From JAUNBN01 sp036645935 (lineage in GTDB: Bacteria > Bacillota > Clostridia > Oscillospirales > Ruminococcaceae): 64,000 bases of DNA. Below are positions 43,683 through 52,475 of the stretch, in pieces (within the stretch, counting starts at the first letter, position 1; every line of letters begins with the position of its first letter). The notes below the pieces were generated by a model. The model had not been told where the DNA came from. It saw nothing but the letters and a program-made list of their open reading frames with translations, and ran no database searches. The DNA lies in assembly GCA_036645935.1 (NCBI GenBank), contig JAVXNE010000002.1:1-64000 (forward strand). The letters run 5' to 3'. Position numbers and translations under genes: made by a program.

Positions 43683-46082
43683 TTATTTTTTGTTGCTGTC
43701 TCCATTGTCAGTTTCCTGCTCACCGAGTGACTTCAATTTATCAACGACAGGGGTCGCCTTTTCCATGAGATCGTCCAGAAGGTCTCCGCCCTTTTCAGTG
43801 AGTTCCTTCGCGGTCTTGCTTGCCTTGACAGCAGCCTCGGAAATTTTATCTTTGAGATCGTCCGCAAATTCGGCGGCCTTATCTGCTGTCTTGTCGATCG
43901 CCGACTTAACAGAGGGGATAACGTCGTCGGCAACGTCCTGTGCGGCGTACTTCGCATTTGCGACGTAGTCCTGCGCGGCCTCGGTCGCGTCGGACGCAAA
44001 TTCGGAAGCTTTTTCAAACGCGTCTCCCGCCTTGTCTTTGAGCACATCAAAGAGCTCCGCACCCTTGCCGAGCAATGTCTTTGCGCCTTCAATTGCGTTT
44101 GAGGCGACAGTGCTCGCCTCGGCAGCAGTGTGTTCAAGATCACTCTTTGCTCTGTCAGCCGCATTCTTGTGTTCCATCGTCTCGCCCCCGTCTCTCATTG
44201 AGAGTGAAACGCGCTTTTTGGGCACGTCGACTCCGATAAGGCGAACCTTAACCTCGTCTCCTACCTTGACAACGCTCGCGGGGTTCTCGACGCGCTCGTT
44301 GGAGAGCTCGCTGATGTGTACAAGTCCGTCGATACCGGGCAGAATCCTCACGAACGCGCCGAACTTCGTCACTGAAACGACGGGAGCGGTGAACTCTGTG
44401 CCGATCGGATAATTCTGAATGGCACTCCAAGGATTATCCTCTTCCTTGCGGTAGCCGAGCGAAACCTTTTTATTGTCACAGTCGACGTCCTTGACATAAA
44501 CGTCGATCACATCTCCGACTTTGAGCACCTCTGACGGACTCTTGATGCGGCCCCATGACAGCTCGCTGATATGAATCATCCCGTCGACGCCGCCGAGATC
44601 GACAAACGCGCCGTAAGATGTGAGCGATTTGACCGCTCCGGTATATGTTTTCCCGACTTCCACGTCCTGCCAAAACTCATCGCGCAGCTTCTGATTCTCG
44701 ATGTCGAGAACCGCGCGAATCGAACCTATCGCACGATGGCGACCCGGATTTACCTCGAGTATCTTTATATTTTGATGGGTGTGCACGAGCTGCTCATACG
44801 GCTCTCCGCGGCGAAGTGTCGCCTGCGATGCGGGGATGAACACACGGACGCCCTTAACTGTCGCGACAAGACCCTTGTTGACCGCCTCGGAGATATACGC
44901 GTCAAATATGGTGCCGTCCTCGACAGCGGCCGAAATTTCTTCAAATCCCTGCTCGGAATCGACGCGTTTTTTCGAGAGCGTGACAAAGCCCTCAAGATCC
45001 TGAACTTTTGTGACGACGAGATGAAGCTTGTCACCGAGCTTGACCAAATCCTCCGCAGTCGCCGTTGAGTCGTCGCTCATCTCCTCAAGCGGAATAAATC
45101 CGGTGTGCTTGGTTCCGATATCCACCACAATCTCGTTGGGGTGAATTTCGGTGACGATGCCCTCAACGCGCTGTCCCCGATGCACGAGCTTTAGGCTGTC
45201 TTCGAGCGCTCGCTCGAAATCGAACTCTTCTTCTGTGATCATGTCGGTCATTTTGTTCAGTACCTCCTCGATTAAGGGGGACGGGGTAGACGCACCAGCC
45301 GTTACCCCGACACTCTTTGCACCTGCCAACATATACTCCAAAAGCTCGTCCTTTGTCTCAATAGAAAAAGTCCTGGCATATTTGGAGCACACGTCATATA
45401 GCTTTTTGGTGTTAGAGCTGTCTTTTCCTCCGATGACAACGCAGACGTCGCTTCTTATTGCAAGCTGTTCAGCTTCGAGCTGCCGCGTTCGCGTCGCATT
45501 ACATATTGTATCAAATACTTGTAAATTTGTATATATTTTTTTTGACTTAGCGGCATATTCGTCGTATTTCTCCAAATTAAAAGTGGTTTGAGCAACCATA
45601 ATGCACTCTTCGCCCGAAACATCCTCTGCGAAAAGGGTTTTCAGCCTCTCAAACTCGTCGAAAACAAAAACTTTGCCGACGCAGTGACCGACAATTCCTC
45701 TGACCTCAGGGTGGTTTTCGTCCCCGGCCACGAGCACTGTGCGTCCCTCAGCGCTCTCGCGCGCCACAATATCGTGTATTTTCGCCACGAACGGACATGT
45801 TGCGTCGACGACCTCAATTCCCAGCCGCGAGCAGTCATCAAACACCTCCTGCGGCACTCCGTGGCTGCGAATCACAAGCGCGGTATCCTCGGGGGTATCG
45901 GCGGGAGTTTCGACAGCGGTACAACCCTTTGCGGCAAGGTTTGCGACCACCTGTGCGTTGTGTATTATCGGACCGAGTGTCGTGATTTTTCGTCCTGACG
46001 CGAGCAGCCTCTCGCATATCGCGACCGCGCGGTCAACGCCAAAGCAAAACCCGGCGCTCTTGGCAACCTCAATCTCTGTCAT
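43683..46082 (-). CDS. ispH: IspH fused to four S1 domains, with a repetitive helical tail
   Basis: Protein of 799 residues. Residues about 1-280 are IspH, the [4Fe-4S] reductase ending the MEP pathway; its three cluster cysteines are in GFCFGVDRAV, VDATCPFV and DTICNATR. Residues about 303-632 hold four S1 RNA-binding domains as in ribosomal protein S1 (the last two with GAFVDLGGVDGMIHISEL and GAFVRILPGIDGLVHISEL). This IspH-S1 fusion is known across Clostridia. The last about 160 residues (from 636) are an added Ala/Asp/Lys-rich helical region with repeated DKAGDAFEK/DKTADKAAEF units, ending in EKGGDLLDDLMEK; I do not know this as a normal part of the fusion. Start overlaps plsC. Confidence 0.93.
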   Translation of the reverse strand: MTEIEVAKSAGFCFGVDRAVAICERLLASGRKITTLGPIIHNAQVVANLAAKGCTAVETPADTPEDTALVIRSHGVPQEVFDDCSRLGIEVVDATCPFVAKIHDIVARESAEGRTVLVAGDENHPEVRGIVGHCVGKVFVFDEFERLKTLFAEDVSGEECIMVAQTTFNLEKYDEYAAKSKKIYTNLQVFDTICNATRTRQLEAEQLAIRSDVCVVIGGKDSSNTKKLYDVCSKYARTFSIETKDELLEYMLAGAKSVGVTAGASTPSPLIEEVLNKMTDMITEEEFDFERALEDSLKLVHRGQRVEGIVTEIHPNEIVVDIGTKHTGFIPLEEMSDDSTATAEDLVKLGDKLHLVVTKVQDLEGFVTLSKKRVDSEQGFEEISAAVEDGTIFDAYISEAVNKGLVATVKGVRVFIPASQATLRRGEPYEQLVHTHQNIKILEVNPGRHRAIGSIRAVLDIENQKLRDEFWQDVEVGKTYTGAVKSLTSYGAFVDLGGVDGMIHISELSWGRIKSPSEVLKVGDVIDVYVKDVDCDNKKVSLGYRKEEDNPWSAIQNYPIGTEFTAPVVSVTKFGAFVRILPGIDGLVHISELSNERVENPASVVKVGDEVKVRLIGVDVPKKRVSLSMRDGGETMEHKNAADRAKSDLEHTAAEASTVASNAIEGAKTLLGKGAELFDVLKDKAGDAFEKASEFASDATEAAQDYVANAKYAAQDVADDVIPSVKSAIDKTADKAAEFADDLKDKISEAAVKASKTAKELTEKGGDLLDDLMEKATPVVDKLKSLGEQETDNGDSNKK

Positions 46083-46690
46083 CTCTCTCCGTTCTGCGAT
46101 TGTAGCGCCATAATGCGCTCGCGCAGCAAGCCGGTCGCGCGGCGCAAATCCGCACTGGTGGCATCCTTGGTTCCAAACTCACTTGCCGATATCGGCTCGC
46201 CGTAAATAATAGTCACCGGTTTAAACCAGCCCAGCTTACGATCGGCGATTATCGTGGCGGGAATGACAGGCGAGTTCGTCTCAACGGAAAACATCACAGC
46301 GCCTGTTTTAAACGCACCTAGTTCCCCGTTCTTCGAGCGCGTTCCCTCAGGGAAAACGAGCAGCAAACCGTCGTTGTTCAGAATGTTGAGTGCGACCTTT
46401 ATCGCGCCTCGGTCACCGTGTCCGCGCGTCACTGGAAACGCGCCTAGCTTTCGCAGAACTGCCCCGAAAAGAGGGTTGTTAAACAGTTCTGCTTTTGCCA
46501 TAGTGAACATGTCCCGAGACAGCATGTATCCGTGAAGCATCGGGTCGATTGCGTGCACATGGCTGCTCGCAATTATAGCGTGGCTCTCGGCGGGAATGTT
46601 CTCTATCCCCACGACTTTAATGCGATGTATTATTCTTCCGAAAAATCCGATAAGATCTCGCCAAAAACGATAAAAATAAAGAGGTTTCAC
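46079..46690 (-). CDS. plsC: 1-acylglycerol-3-phosphate acyltransferase PlsC
   Basis: Protein of 203 residues. HX4D motif in SSHVHAIDPM, FPEGTRSKNG as substrate motif, and PVIPATI late in the domain. It acylates lysophosphatidic acid to phosphatidic acid. Overlaps cmk before and ispH after by four bases each, the cmk-plsC-ispH-S1 order being common in Clostridia. Confidence 0.94.
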   Translation of the reverse strand: MKPLYFYRFWRDLIGFFGRIIHRIKVVGIENIPAESHAIIASSHVHAIDPMLHGYMLSRDMFTMAKAELFNNPLFGAVLRKLGAFPVTRGHGDRGAIKVALNILNNDGLLLVFPEGTRSKNGELGAFKTGAVMFSVETNSPVIPATIIADRKLGWFKPVTIIYGEPISASEFGTKDATSADLRRATGLLRERIMALQSQNGER

Positions 46691-47349
46691 AGGTTGTCCT
46701 TTACGATATTCGTGAGAATTTTGATGGACTCGTCAAGGTCTTTTCCGGTTGTGTCAACCTTGATTGCATCGGGCGCGACGGACAGGGGACAAATGTCCCT
46801 GTGAGAGTCGTTGTAGTCCCGCGCGAGCAGATCGGCGAGCACCGCCTTGTAGTCGGCGCTCACTCCCTTTGCGGTCAGCTCGTCATACCTGCGGCGAGCT
46901 CTCTCCTCGGGCGAGGCCGTGAGAAATATTTTTACATCGGCATGCGGCAGCACGACGGTGGCAATATCCCTGCCGTCCATTATGACGTTGTTGTCCCGCG
47001 CTATCGCCCGCTGTGTCTCGAGCAGAAATGCACGCACCGCCGGAAGGGCAGACACGGCCGACGCCGCCATAGACACCGCCTCACTGCGGATTTTGCTCGT
47101 CACGTCAACGTCGTTCAGATAGACGCGCTGCTCGGTGTCGACAAAGCGCAGTTCGACGCGTAGCCCCGCGAGCAGTCCCTTGATGGCCGGCTCGTTGTTC
47201 ACGTCAATTCCGTGCGAGAGCGCAAAGAATCCGATTGCGCGATAAAGAGACCCCGTGTCGACGTAGATATATCCAAGCTCGCTCGCGAGTTTTCTCGCTA
47301 TCGTGCTTTTACCCGCTCCCGCCGGCCCGTCAATGGCCACCGATTTCAT
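46687..47349 (-). CDS. cmk: Cytidylate kinase
   Basis: Protein of 220 residues. P-loop IDGPAGAGKSTIAR at the start, VDTGSLYRAIG, and the MDGRDIATVVLPHADVK segment of CMP kinases. Phosphorylates CMP/dCMP. Translationally coupled to its neighbours by ATGA overlaps. Confidence 0.96.
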   Translation of the reverse strand: MKSVAIDGPAGAGKSTIARKLASELGYIYVDTGSLYRAIGFFALSHGIDVNNEPAIKGLLAGLRVELRFVDTEQRVYLNDVDVTSKIRSEAVSMAASAVSALPAVRAFLLETQRAIARDNNVIMDGRDIATVVLPHADVKIFLTASPEERARRRYDELTAKGVSADYKAVLADLLARDYNDSHRDICPLSVAPDAIKVDTTGKDLDESIKILTNIVKDNL

Positions 47350-48608
47350 CTGGATTCCTCCTCTAATATATGCGAGCCCGCTGCATGTCCCGTGGCAAAC
47401 GCTATCCCAAGGTTGAATCCTCCGGTGTAGCCGTCCGCGTCGAGTACCTCACCCGCGAAATGAAGATTTTTAATCTTTTTTGACATCATCGTTTTGGGAT
47501 CGATCTCTTTTGTGGATACCCCTCCCGCAGTGATTACCGCCTCTTCAATCGGGCGGGTATCCGTTATGTTGAGCTCGAAGCCCTTTAAGACGCCAATTAG
47601 CGCCGCGCGTTCCTTTGCCGTTATTGAATTTATCTTTTTTGTCGGGTCTATACCGCTTTGCATAACAACGATCGGAATCAGCTTGCTGGGCAGCAGTTCC
47701 CCGAGCGCGTTTTTAAACTCCCTGTTGAGCTGCTCCGCGAAATCCCTGAGCAGCCGCCTATCCAACGTCTTTTCATCGAGCGCCGGTTTGAGATCAATTG
47801 TCGCACGCGCTCCCACGACGGCCTGTCCGACAAGGCGGGCGCTGGCCGAGAGCACGAGCGGTCCGCTTATTCCAAAATGCGTAAAAATCAGTTCACCCTG
47901 CTCGCGAAAGAGTGTCCTGCCGCCCGCCTCCAGTGTGAGCGCGATATTTTTAAGTGACAGTCCCTGCAGATTTGCGCAGTCCTCTCCGCCGCACACGAGC
48001 GGAACAAGCGACGGTCTCGGATCGATTATGCTGTGACCCAACGCGTTTGCTATACGCAACCCATCACCCGTCGAGCCGGTTTGGGGATAACTAAGTCCGC
48101 CCGTTGCGATGATTGCACTGCGGCATCGTATTTCTCCGCCGCCCACAAGTGAGAACGCCGCCACTGCTCCGCTTTCTGTGCGCACTCCGCTCGCCCGTGC
48201 AGTGACAAAGCTGCATCCGGCAGCTCGCGCATCTCGCACGAGAGCGTCCGCTATATCTGCCGCGCGTTCGCTTTGCGGAAACACTCTGCGTCCCCTCTCA
48301 ATTTTGAGCGGAACGCCGAGCGCTTCAATGTGCCGCATGATATCGTCAGCCGAAAACGCACTGTAAGCACTGCGCAGAAATTTTGCTCCGCAGCGCACAT
48401 TGTCAAAAAAAGTCTCACTGTCACAGGCGTTGGTAAGGTTACACCTTCCCTTTCCCGTAATGAGCAGTTTTCGGGGAAATTGTTCCTCCCTCTCGACGAC
48501 ACACACCGAAAACCCACGTCTTGCGGCGGCAGCAGCGGCGAGCAGGCCAGCGGGGCCCGCGCCCGCGACCGCAACGTCATACATTTCCAAACGCGCGTTT
48601 TGTATCAT
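47346..48608 (-). CDS. NAD(P)/FAD-dependent oxidoreductase, HI0933/BaiN family
   Basis: Protein of 420 residues from ATG 48608 (AAAGGGGG eight bases before); ATG 48584 is the alternative. FAD binds at VAGAGPAGLLAAAAAARRG; the family signature GKGRCNLTN is present, and the end reads AGEVLDADGYTGGFNLGIAFATG. The HI0933/YhiN family are uncharacterised flavoproteins; BaiN takes part in bile-acid 7-dehydroxylation in Clostridium scindens. No bile-acid genes are nearby, so BaiN function should not be assumed. First gene of the cmk operon. Confidence 0.92.
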   Translation of the reverse strand: MIQNARLEMYDVAVAGAGPAGLLAAAAAARRGFSVCVVEREEQFPRKLLITGKGRCNLTNACDSETFFDNVRCGAKFLRSAYSAFSADDIMRHIEALGVPLKIERGRRVFPQSERAADIADALVRDARAAGCSFVTARASGVRTESGAVAAFSLVGGGEIRCRSAIIATGGLSYPQTGSTGDGLRIANALGHSIIDPRPSLVPLVCGGEDCANLQGLSLKNIALTLEAGGRTLFREQGELIFTHFGISGPLVLSASARLVGQAVVGARATIDLKPALDEKTLDRRLLRDFAEQLNREFKNALGELLPSKLIPIVVMQSGIDPTKKINSITAKERAALIGVLKGFELNITDTRPIEEAVITAGGVSTKEIDPKTMMSKKIKNLHFAGEVLDADGYTGGFNLGIAFATGHAAGSHILEEESR

Positions 48609-48643
48609 TGGACGCACCCCCTTTGGCATTGTAATTTAATATG

Positions 48644-48672
48644 ATTATATAGTCTTTTATTTTCCAAAACAA
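48644..48672 (-). promoter_or_regulatory. Sigma-A promoter of the flavoprotein-cmk-plsC-ispH operon
   Basis: Minus strand: TTGTTT, 17-base spacer, TATAAT. Predicted leader of about 30 bases before ATG 48608, supporting that start. Confidence 0.75.
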
Positions 48673-48937
48673 CCCGCAATTCAATAATAGCACTTCTTTA
48701 TCTGTTTTTTTAATACTTGTGGAATCATACTGCTTGCGCATCGCATTGTGTTTTAAGTTTGAACCGCACACTTAAATCCCGTGAAAACCACACGGGGTTC
48801 TCCTCCGGTGCGGCTTTTTTGCCGTCTTGTTTCAAGCATACCCAAAAGTCAGTGCATTGTGGCAATTACCCTCACACAAATAACCTGAAAGGGCATTGGA
48901 ATACGCATAGCAGCTGTTTTTGATGGTGCAGCACACA
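48673..48937. other. Intergenic, holding a plus-strand hairpin
   Basis: About 265 bases between the flavoprotein promoter and the end of dpaB. Apart from the structured element listed at 48761-48825 I see no gene. Confidence 0.4.
48761..48825 (+). terminator. Nested plus-strand hairpin followed by a T-run
   Basis: Outer stem CCGCAC/GTGCGG and inner stem CCCGTG/CACGGG, then CTTTTTTG on the plus strand. All adjacent genes are on the minus strand, so it may end a short unannotated RNA or protect against read-through. Confidence 0.5.
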
Positions 48938-49510
48938 CTATTTTAATATCGGCTGCATCTGTATACCGTCCGCCGCAAGCCGCACCGTGTTGGATACCAA
49001 CGCAAAGTCGGCGACAATCGAGGTCGGCTTGTCGAACGGCGCGTCCTGTTCCATAGGCACAAAATAGTAACATTTGCGCGCGAGCAGCTCACCGATATTG
49101 CGAGCAGCAGCGGCAAGCGCATCGTTTGTCGACACAGCAATCACAACGGGACGGCGGTTGCGCAGATGTGATTTCACCGCCATGGTCACCGGCGTGTCTG
49201 CAATTCCGCACGTGAGCTTCGCGAGCGTGTTTCCGGTGCATGGCGCGACGACGAGCACGTCACACAACTTTTTGGGGCCTATCGGCTCCGCTCCCTCAAT
49301 CGTGTCGATAACTCCTCTTCCCGCTATCCCCTCAACCTTTGAACGAATGCTCTGCGCGTCGCCGAAGCGGGTGCTTATGCGAGACGCATTGAACGACATT
49401 ATCGGAATAATCTCCGCTCCCTCGCGCACAAGCTCGCTCATTGCCTCCAGTGCCTTGTCGAAAGTGCAAAACGAACCGCACAGCGCAAAACCCACCTTTA
49501 ATTCTGTCAC
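48938..49510 (-). CDS. dpaB: Dipicolinate synthase subunit B
   Basis: Protein of 190 residues, flavoprotein (Pfam flavodoxin-like decarboxylase fold). VGFALCGSFCTFDKAL start, CDVLVVAPCTGNTLAKL, and ALAAAARNIGELL are typical of DpaB/SpoVFB. With DpaA it makes dipicolinic acid from a DAP-pathway intermediate for the spore core. GTG start overlaps dpaA as GTGA. Confidence 0.95.
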   Translation of the reverse strand: MTELKVGFALCGSFCTFDKALEAMSELVREGAEIIPIMSFNASRISTRFGDAQSIRSKVEGIAGRGVIDTIEGAEPIGPKKLCDVLVVAPCTGNTLAKLTCGIADTPVTMAVKSHLRNRRPVVIAVSTNDALAAAARNIGELLARKCYYFVPMEQDAPFDKPTSIVADFALVSNTVRLAADGIQMQPILK

Positions 49511-50397
49511 AGGACGAACCCCCTCTCCGAGAGTATATCGAATATTGTTTCCACGATTATCGCTCCCGCCGTTTTGGGTGCGGCTTTACCCGGCAGCGAG
49601 AGTGCTCTCTCGTATTCTATTCCGCACGCTGCGGCGTCTGCCCCGGCGGCTATGCAGCTGTCACTTGCAAGGTCGAGCAGCAGACAGCCGCGAGAGAGTC
49701 TGCGCAAAATGGTATCGTCTATGATCGGCACGGGAATCGTGTTGACAAGCGCGTCAAATTTGAGTCGTCTGTCCGCAAGGCGGGAAATCTGCACTGTTGT
49801 GCACCCACGTGAACCCGCGAGCGCAAGGGCGTCAGGCCGTCTTGCGCACACTGTGACGTGCGCACCCAACGCGAGCAGAATGTCGCACGCCGCCTGCGCG
49901 GTGCGCCCGTAACCCGTGACCGCAACACTCGCGCCGCGCAGAGTTACCGGCAGCCGGCGCATCAATATCTCCGCCATTCCCTCTGCCGTCGGCACGGCGT
50001 TTTTAATTTGCAGCTCCTCGCGCTCAAAATAGTCACACAGTGTTCGGCCGCATCTGCGCGCGAACGCGGCGGTCTCGCAGTTTACCCTCCCTGCAAAAAG
50101 CAACGCGGTATTCTTGCAGCGCGCGATGACATCTCTCGCGTCCAGCCGCTCGCTCGAATATTCGCACAGCAACCGGCCGTCAGACGCGAACAGCGGCATC
50201 GGGAGAATTATAATATCCGCATCGCGCGTTGCCTCTTCCATTGACGTGATATGCGCGGCATCACATAAACCGGTCAGTTCAAGACCGACAACCATGACGT
50301 CACGTCCTTGGGCAATCAGCAACTGTGCCGCGTAAGCCGCGCGTCGGTCGCCGCCTATAACGGCAAATTTCAGTTTATCCACTCGGTGCGCCCCCAT
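49507..50397 (-). CDS. dpaA: Dipicolinate synthase subunit A
   Basis: Protein of 296 residues. N-terminal DpaA domain with FAVIGGDRRAAYAAQLL, then a Rossmann dinucleotide domain (VAVTGYGRTAQAACDILLALG at about 155-175). Start ATG 50397 with GAGAG before; GTG five codons later is possible. Some clostridia lack SpoVF and use EtfA instead; this one has both DpaA and DpaB. Upstream sequence looks like a mother-cell promoter. Confidence 0.95.
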   Translation of the reverse strand: MGAHRVDKLKFAVIGGDRRAAYAAQLLIAQGRDVMVVGLELTGLCDAAHITSMEEATRDADIIILPMPLFASDGRLLCEYSSERLDARDVIARCKNTALLFAGRVNCETAAFARRCGRTLCDYFEREELQIKNAVPTAEGMAEILMRRLPVTLRGASVAVTGYGRTAQAACDILLALGAHVTVCARRPDALALAGSRGCTTVQISRLADRRLKFDALVNTIPVPIIDDTILRRLSRGCLLLDLASDSCIAAGADAAACGIEYERALSLPGKAAPKTAGAIIVETIFDILSERGFVL

Positions 50398-50413
50398 AAA
50401 AACTCTCTCGGTG

Positions 50414-50442
50414 CATAGTATGACCGTCCGTCTCTTTTGGTG
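50414..50442 (-). promoter_or_regulatory. Candidate sigma-K (or sigma-E) promoter of dpaAB
   Basis: Minus strand: CACC, 16-base spacer, CATACTATG. This is close to sigma-K (AC at -35, CATANNNTA at -10, last base G not A). The -10 also resembles sigma-E, but its -35 is absent. spoVF is known to be sigma-K-controlled in Bacillus. Confidence 0.45.
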
Positions 50443-50572
50443 CTTGCCTTCGGATATCGCGCGGACGTCAAATTCAATCGTCCGCGTGTTTGCATATTGG
50501 CTTTTTCACCGTTTTCCCACTTCGCGTCGCCCGGGTTTTCCAGTCGGAAAAAGCCTCATGATCTCCTGTAAT

Positions 50573-50609
50573 AAAAAGGCCGCCTCATTTCAAACGAGGC
50601 GGCCTTTTT
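50573..50609 (-). terminator. Terminator after the hydroxyacid dehydrogenase gene
   Basis: Perfect 14-bp stem AAAAAGGCCGCCTC with its complement, nine-base loop, T5 at the end on either strand. Lies 20 bases after the stop at 50630. Confidence 0.9.
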
Positions 50610-50629
50610 ATTAACAGTTAACAATAGAA

Positions 50630-51589
50630 TCAATTCACAACATTGGTCGGCGAGCCCGCAAGATACGCTTTCATGTTTCCGCGGACAACTGCCACCAATC
50701 GGCGACGAGATTCGAGCGGCGCCCACGCGATGTGGGGCGTGACAATCGCGTTTTTTGCGGTTATAATCGCGTCGTTTTCCCCTCTCGGAGGCTCGTTTGA
50801 GAGCACGTCCAGCCCCGCTCCCGCAAGTTTTCCCGCATTCAGCGCTGCGGCGAGCGCATTCTCGTCCACAACGGGTCCGCGCGAGGTGTTTATCAGTATC
50901 GCAGTCGGTTTCATTTTCGCGATTGCCTCGGCGTTTATCATCCCGCTCGTCTCGGCGGTGAGCGGAGTGTGCAGCGACACGACGTCGCTCTCGCACAGCA
51001 ACGTATCGAGAGGTACGCGGCGCGCAATTTCGCCCTCTCTCAACTTCTTTTCAGTGCGGCTGGAATAGATCACATTCATGCCGAATGCCCTTGCGATATC
51101 TCCGACTCTGCGGCCTATCGAGCCGTATCCCACGACGCCGAACGTCTTGCCCGCAAGCTCGGTTATAGGCGCGAGCATATAGGTGTAATCTTCGCAGCAC
51201 GCCCAATCTCCCGAACGCACGCTCGCTGAATATTCTCCGACGTGAACACAGATTTCAAGCAACAGCGCAAACACATGTTGGGCGACAGAATCTGTGCTGT
51301 AATTTGGCACGTTGCTCACGGTAACCCCGTGTGCGCGCGCGGCAACACAATCTATATTGTTATAACCTGTTGCAAGCTGACAGATGAGCTTCAAATTGGG
51401 ACACGCTGAAAACTCTGCCTCACCGATGTGGCATTTATTGACGAGGACCGTATCGGCATCGCCTATTCGCTCGATGACGTCGTCCGCATCGGTTCGGTCA
51501 TATTTTTCGGTCTCTCCGAACTCCGAGAGCCAATCCCACGGCAGCTGACCTGCATCCACCGCCCACCCGTCCAGCACCACTATCTTCAT
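50630..51589 (-). CDS. D-isomer-specific 2-hydroxyacid dehydrogenase
   Basis: Protein of 319 residues, normal length. NAD site GVVGYGSIGRRVGDIARAFG at about 148, catalytic Arg in LINTSRGPVVDE, Glu in GLDVLSNEPP and His in TPHIAW. Substrate-side LATGYNNIDC matches glycerate/hydroxypyruvate-reductase relatives (HprA-like), but the substrate is not certain. GGAG lies about 11 bases before the ATG. Monocistronic. Confidence 0.92.
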   Translation of the reverse strand: MKIVVLDGWAVDAGQLPWDWLSEFGETEKYDRTDADDVIERIGDADTVLVNKCHIGEAEFSACPNLKLICQLATGYNNIDCVAARAHGVTVSNVPNYSTDSVAQHVFALLLEICVHVGEYSASVRSGDWACCEDYTYMLAPITELAGKTFGVVGYGSIGRRVGDIARAFGMNVIYSSRTEKKLREGEIARRVPLDTLLCESDVVSLHTPLTAETSGMINAEAIAKMKPTAILINTSRGPVVDENALAAALNAGKLAGAGLDVLSNEPPRGENDAIITAKNAIVTPHIAWAPLESRRRLVAVVRGNMKAYLAGSPTNVVN

Positions 51590-52409
51590 CTTGACGAACG
51601 CTCCTTTGAGTTTGTAATTTCAGCGCAGCCCTTTGAATATCATATGGGTTTAAATCGTGTACAGAACAGCGCCGGCATCGGCCGTCTCTCCGTACCAAAA
51701 TACGAAAGCCCTGCCGCCACGCCGACACAGAGCGCCATTTCCCGGCGTCGGCATCGCCATCGCTGCGCACTTTGTTTTCTGGTCCATATCAAGCAAGGAA
51801 TATCATCTGTGCATTCAGATCACACGTCGCAATATATAAGCTGTCCTTCTGTGTCAAAAAGCCAGACAGCCGTCCGGCGAATTGTCGATGTGCGCAATCT
51901 TTGTGCACTGCTGTAAGCCGCCGGAATACCTCGTTTGAAACCTCTGCTGCACACGGTTACAGTATAGCATCAAATTCAAAATGGGCAACGGTTTTCGGCG
52001 CAACTTTTTGTACAATTCAATCTTGTAAACTTTTATAAATCCTACCGAAATACAGATGAGTTCAGTTTTGGAAGTTGCGGTATCCCCGCCTGTGCCGCCC
52101 CGATATGAGCCGCGTCTCTTCGTTCAAAATAATGCTTTGCGCCCTCGTCATATCGCTTCGTTGGATTTCGGTGAAATTTATGGATAACTCTCAGCTGCAA
52201 CACATGAATTAAATGCGAACTTTTTTCTTTTGCGTCGATATCACTTTCTATACAAACAACTTTTCGGCAAAATTCAAACAGCACCTGTTCGTTCTTTCTC
52301 GAAGTTGGTGTTCGGTCGATTGAGTTGCAGCAAAGTTTCTAACAGGCGCTGCATTTTTTCACATTTAAACACTGTTCGCCCAATGTCACGGTGCTTGGTG
52401 TATATCCGA
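51590..52409. other. Gene-poor stretch of about 820 bases
   Basis: No recognisable gene. A minus-strand frame at 52042-52284 (80 residues, GTG start) has no ribosome binding site and no family. Composition is mixed, AT-rich in the right half. May contain promoter DNA for the dehydrogenase gene and possibly gene remnants. Confidence 0.4.
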
Positions 52410-52450
52410 AAACCCGCAGTCTTTAGAAACAATTTCAAGACTGCGGGTTT
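52410..52450 (-). terminator. Terminator after nrdG
   Basis: Perfect 14-bp stem (AAACCCGCAGTCTT and complement), 13-base loop, T3 after it on the minus strand; 26 bases after the nrdG stop. Confidence 0.75.
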
Positions 52451-52475
52451 GAATAATTTGCAATTTGTCGTTGCT

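Noticed and set aside
48938..50397. EtfA-type alternative for dipicolinate synthesis
   Set aside because: Both DpaA and DpaB are present with family motifs, so no alternative route is needed.
51590..52475. Minus-strand 80-residue frame at 52042-52284 as a gene
   Set aside because: GTG start without ribosome binding site, no recognisable family, AT-rich surroundings.
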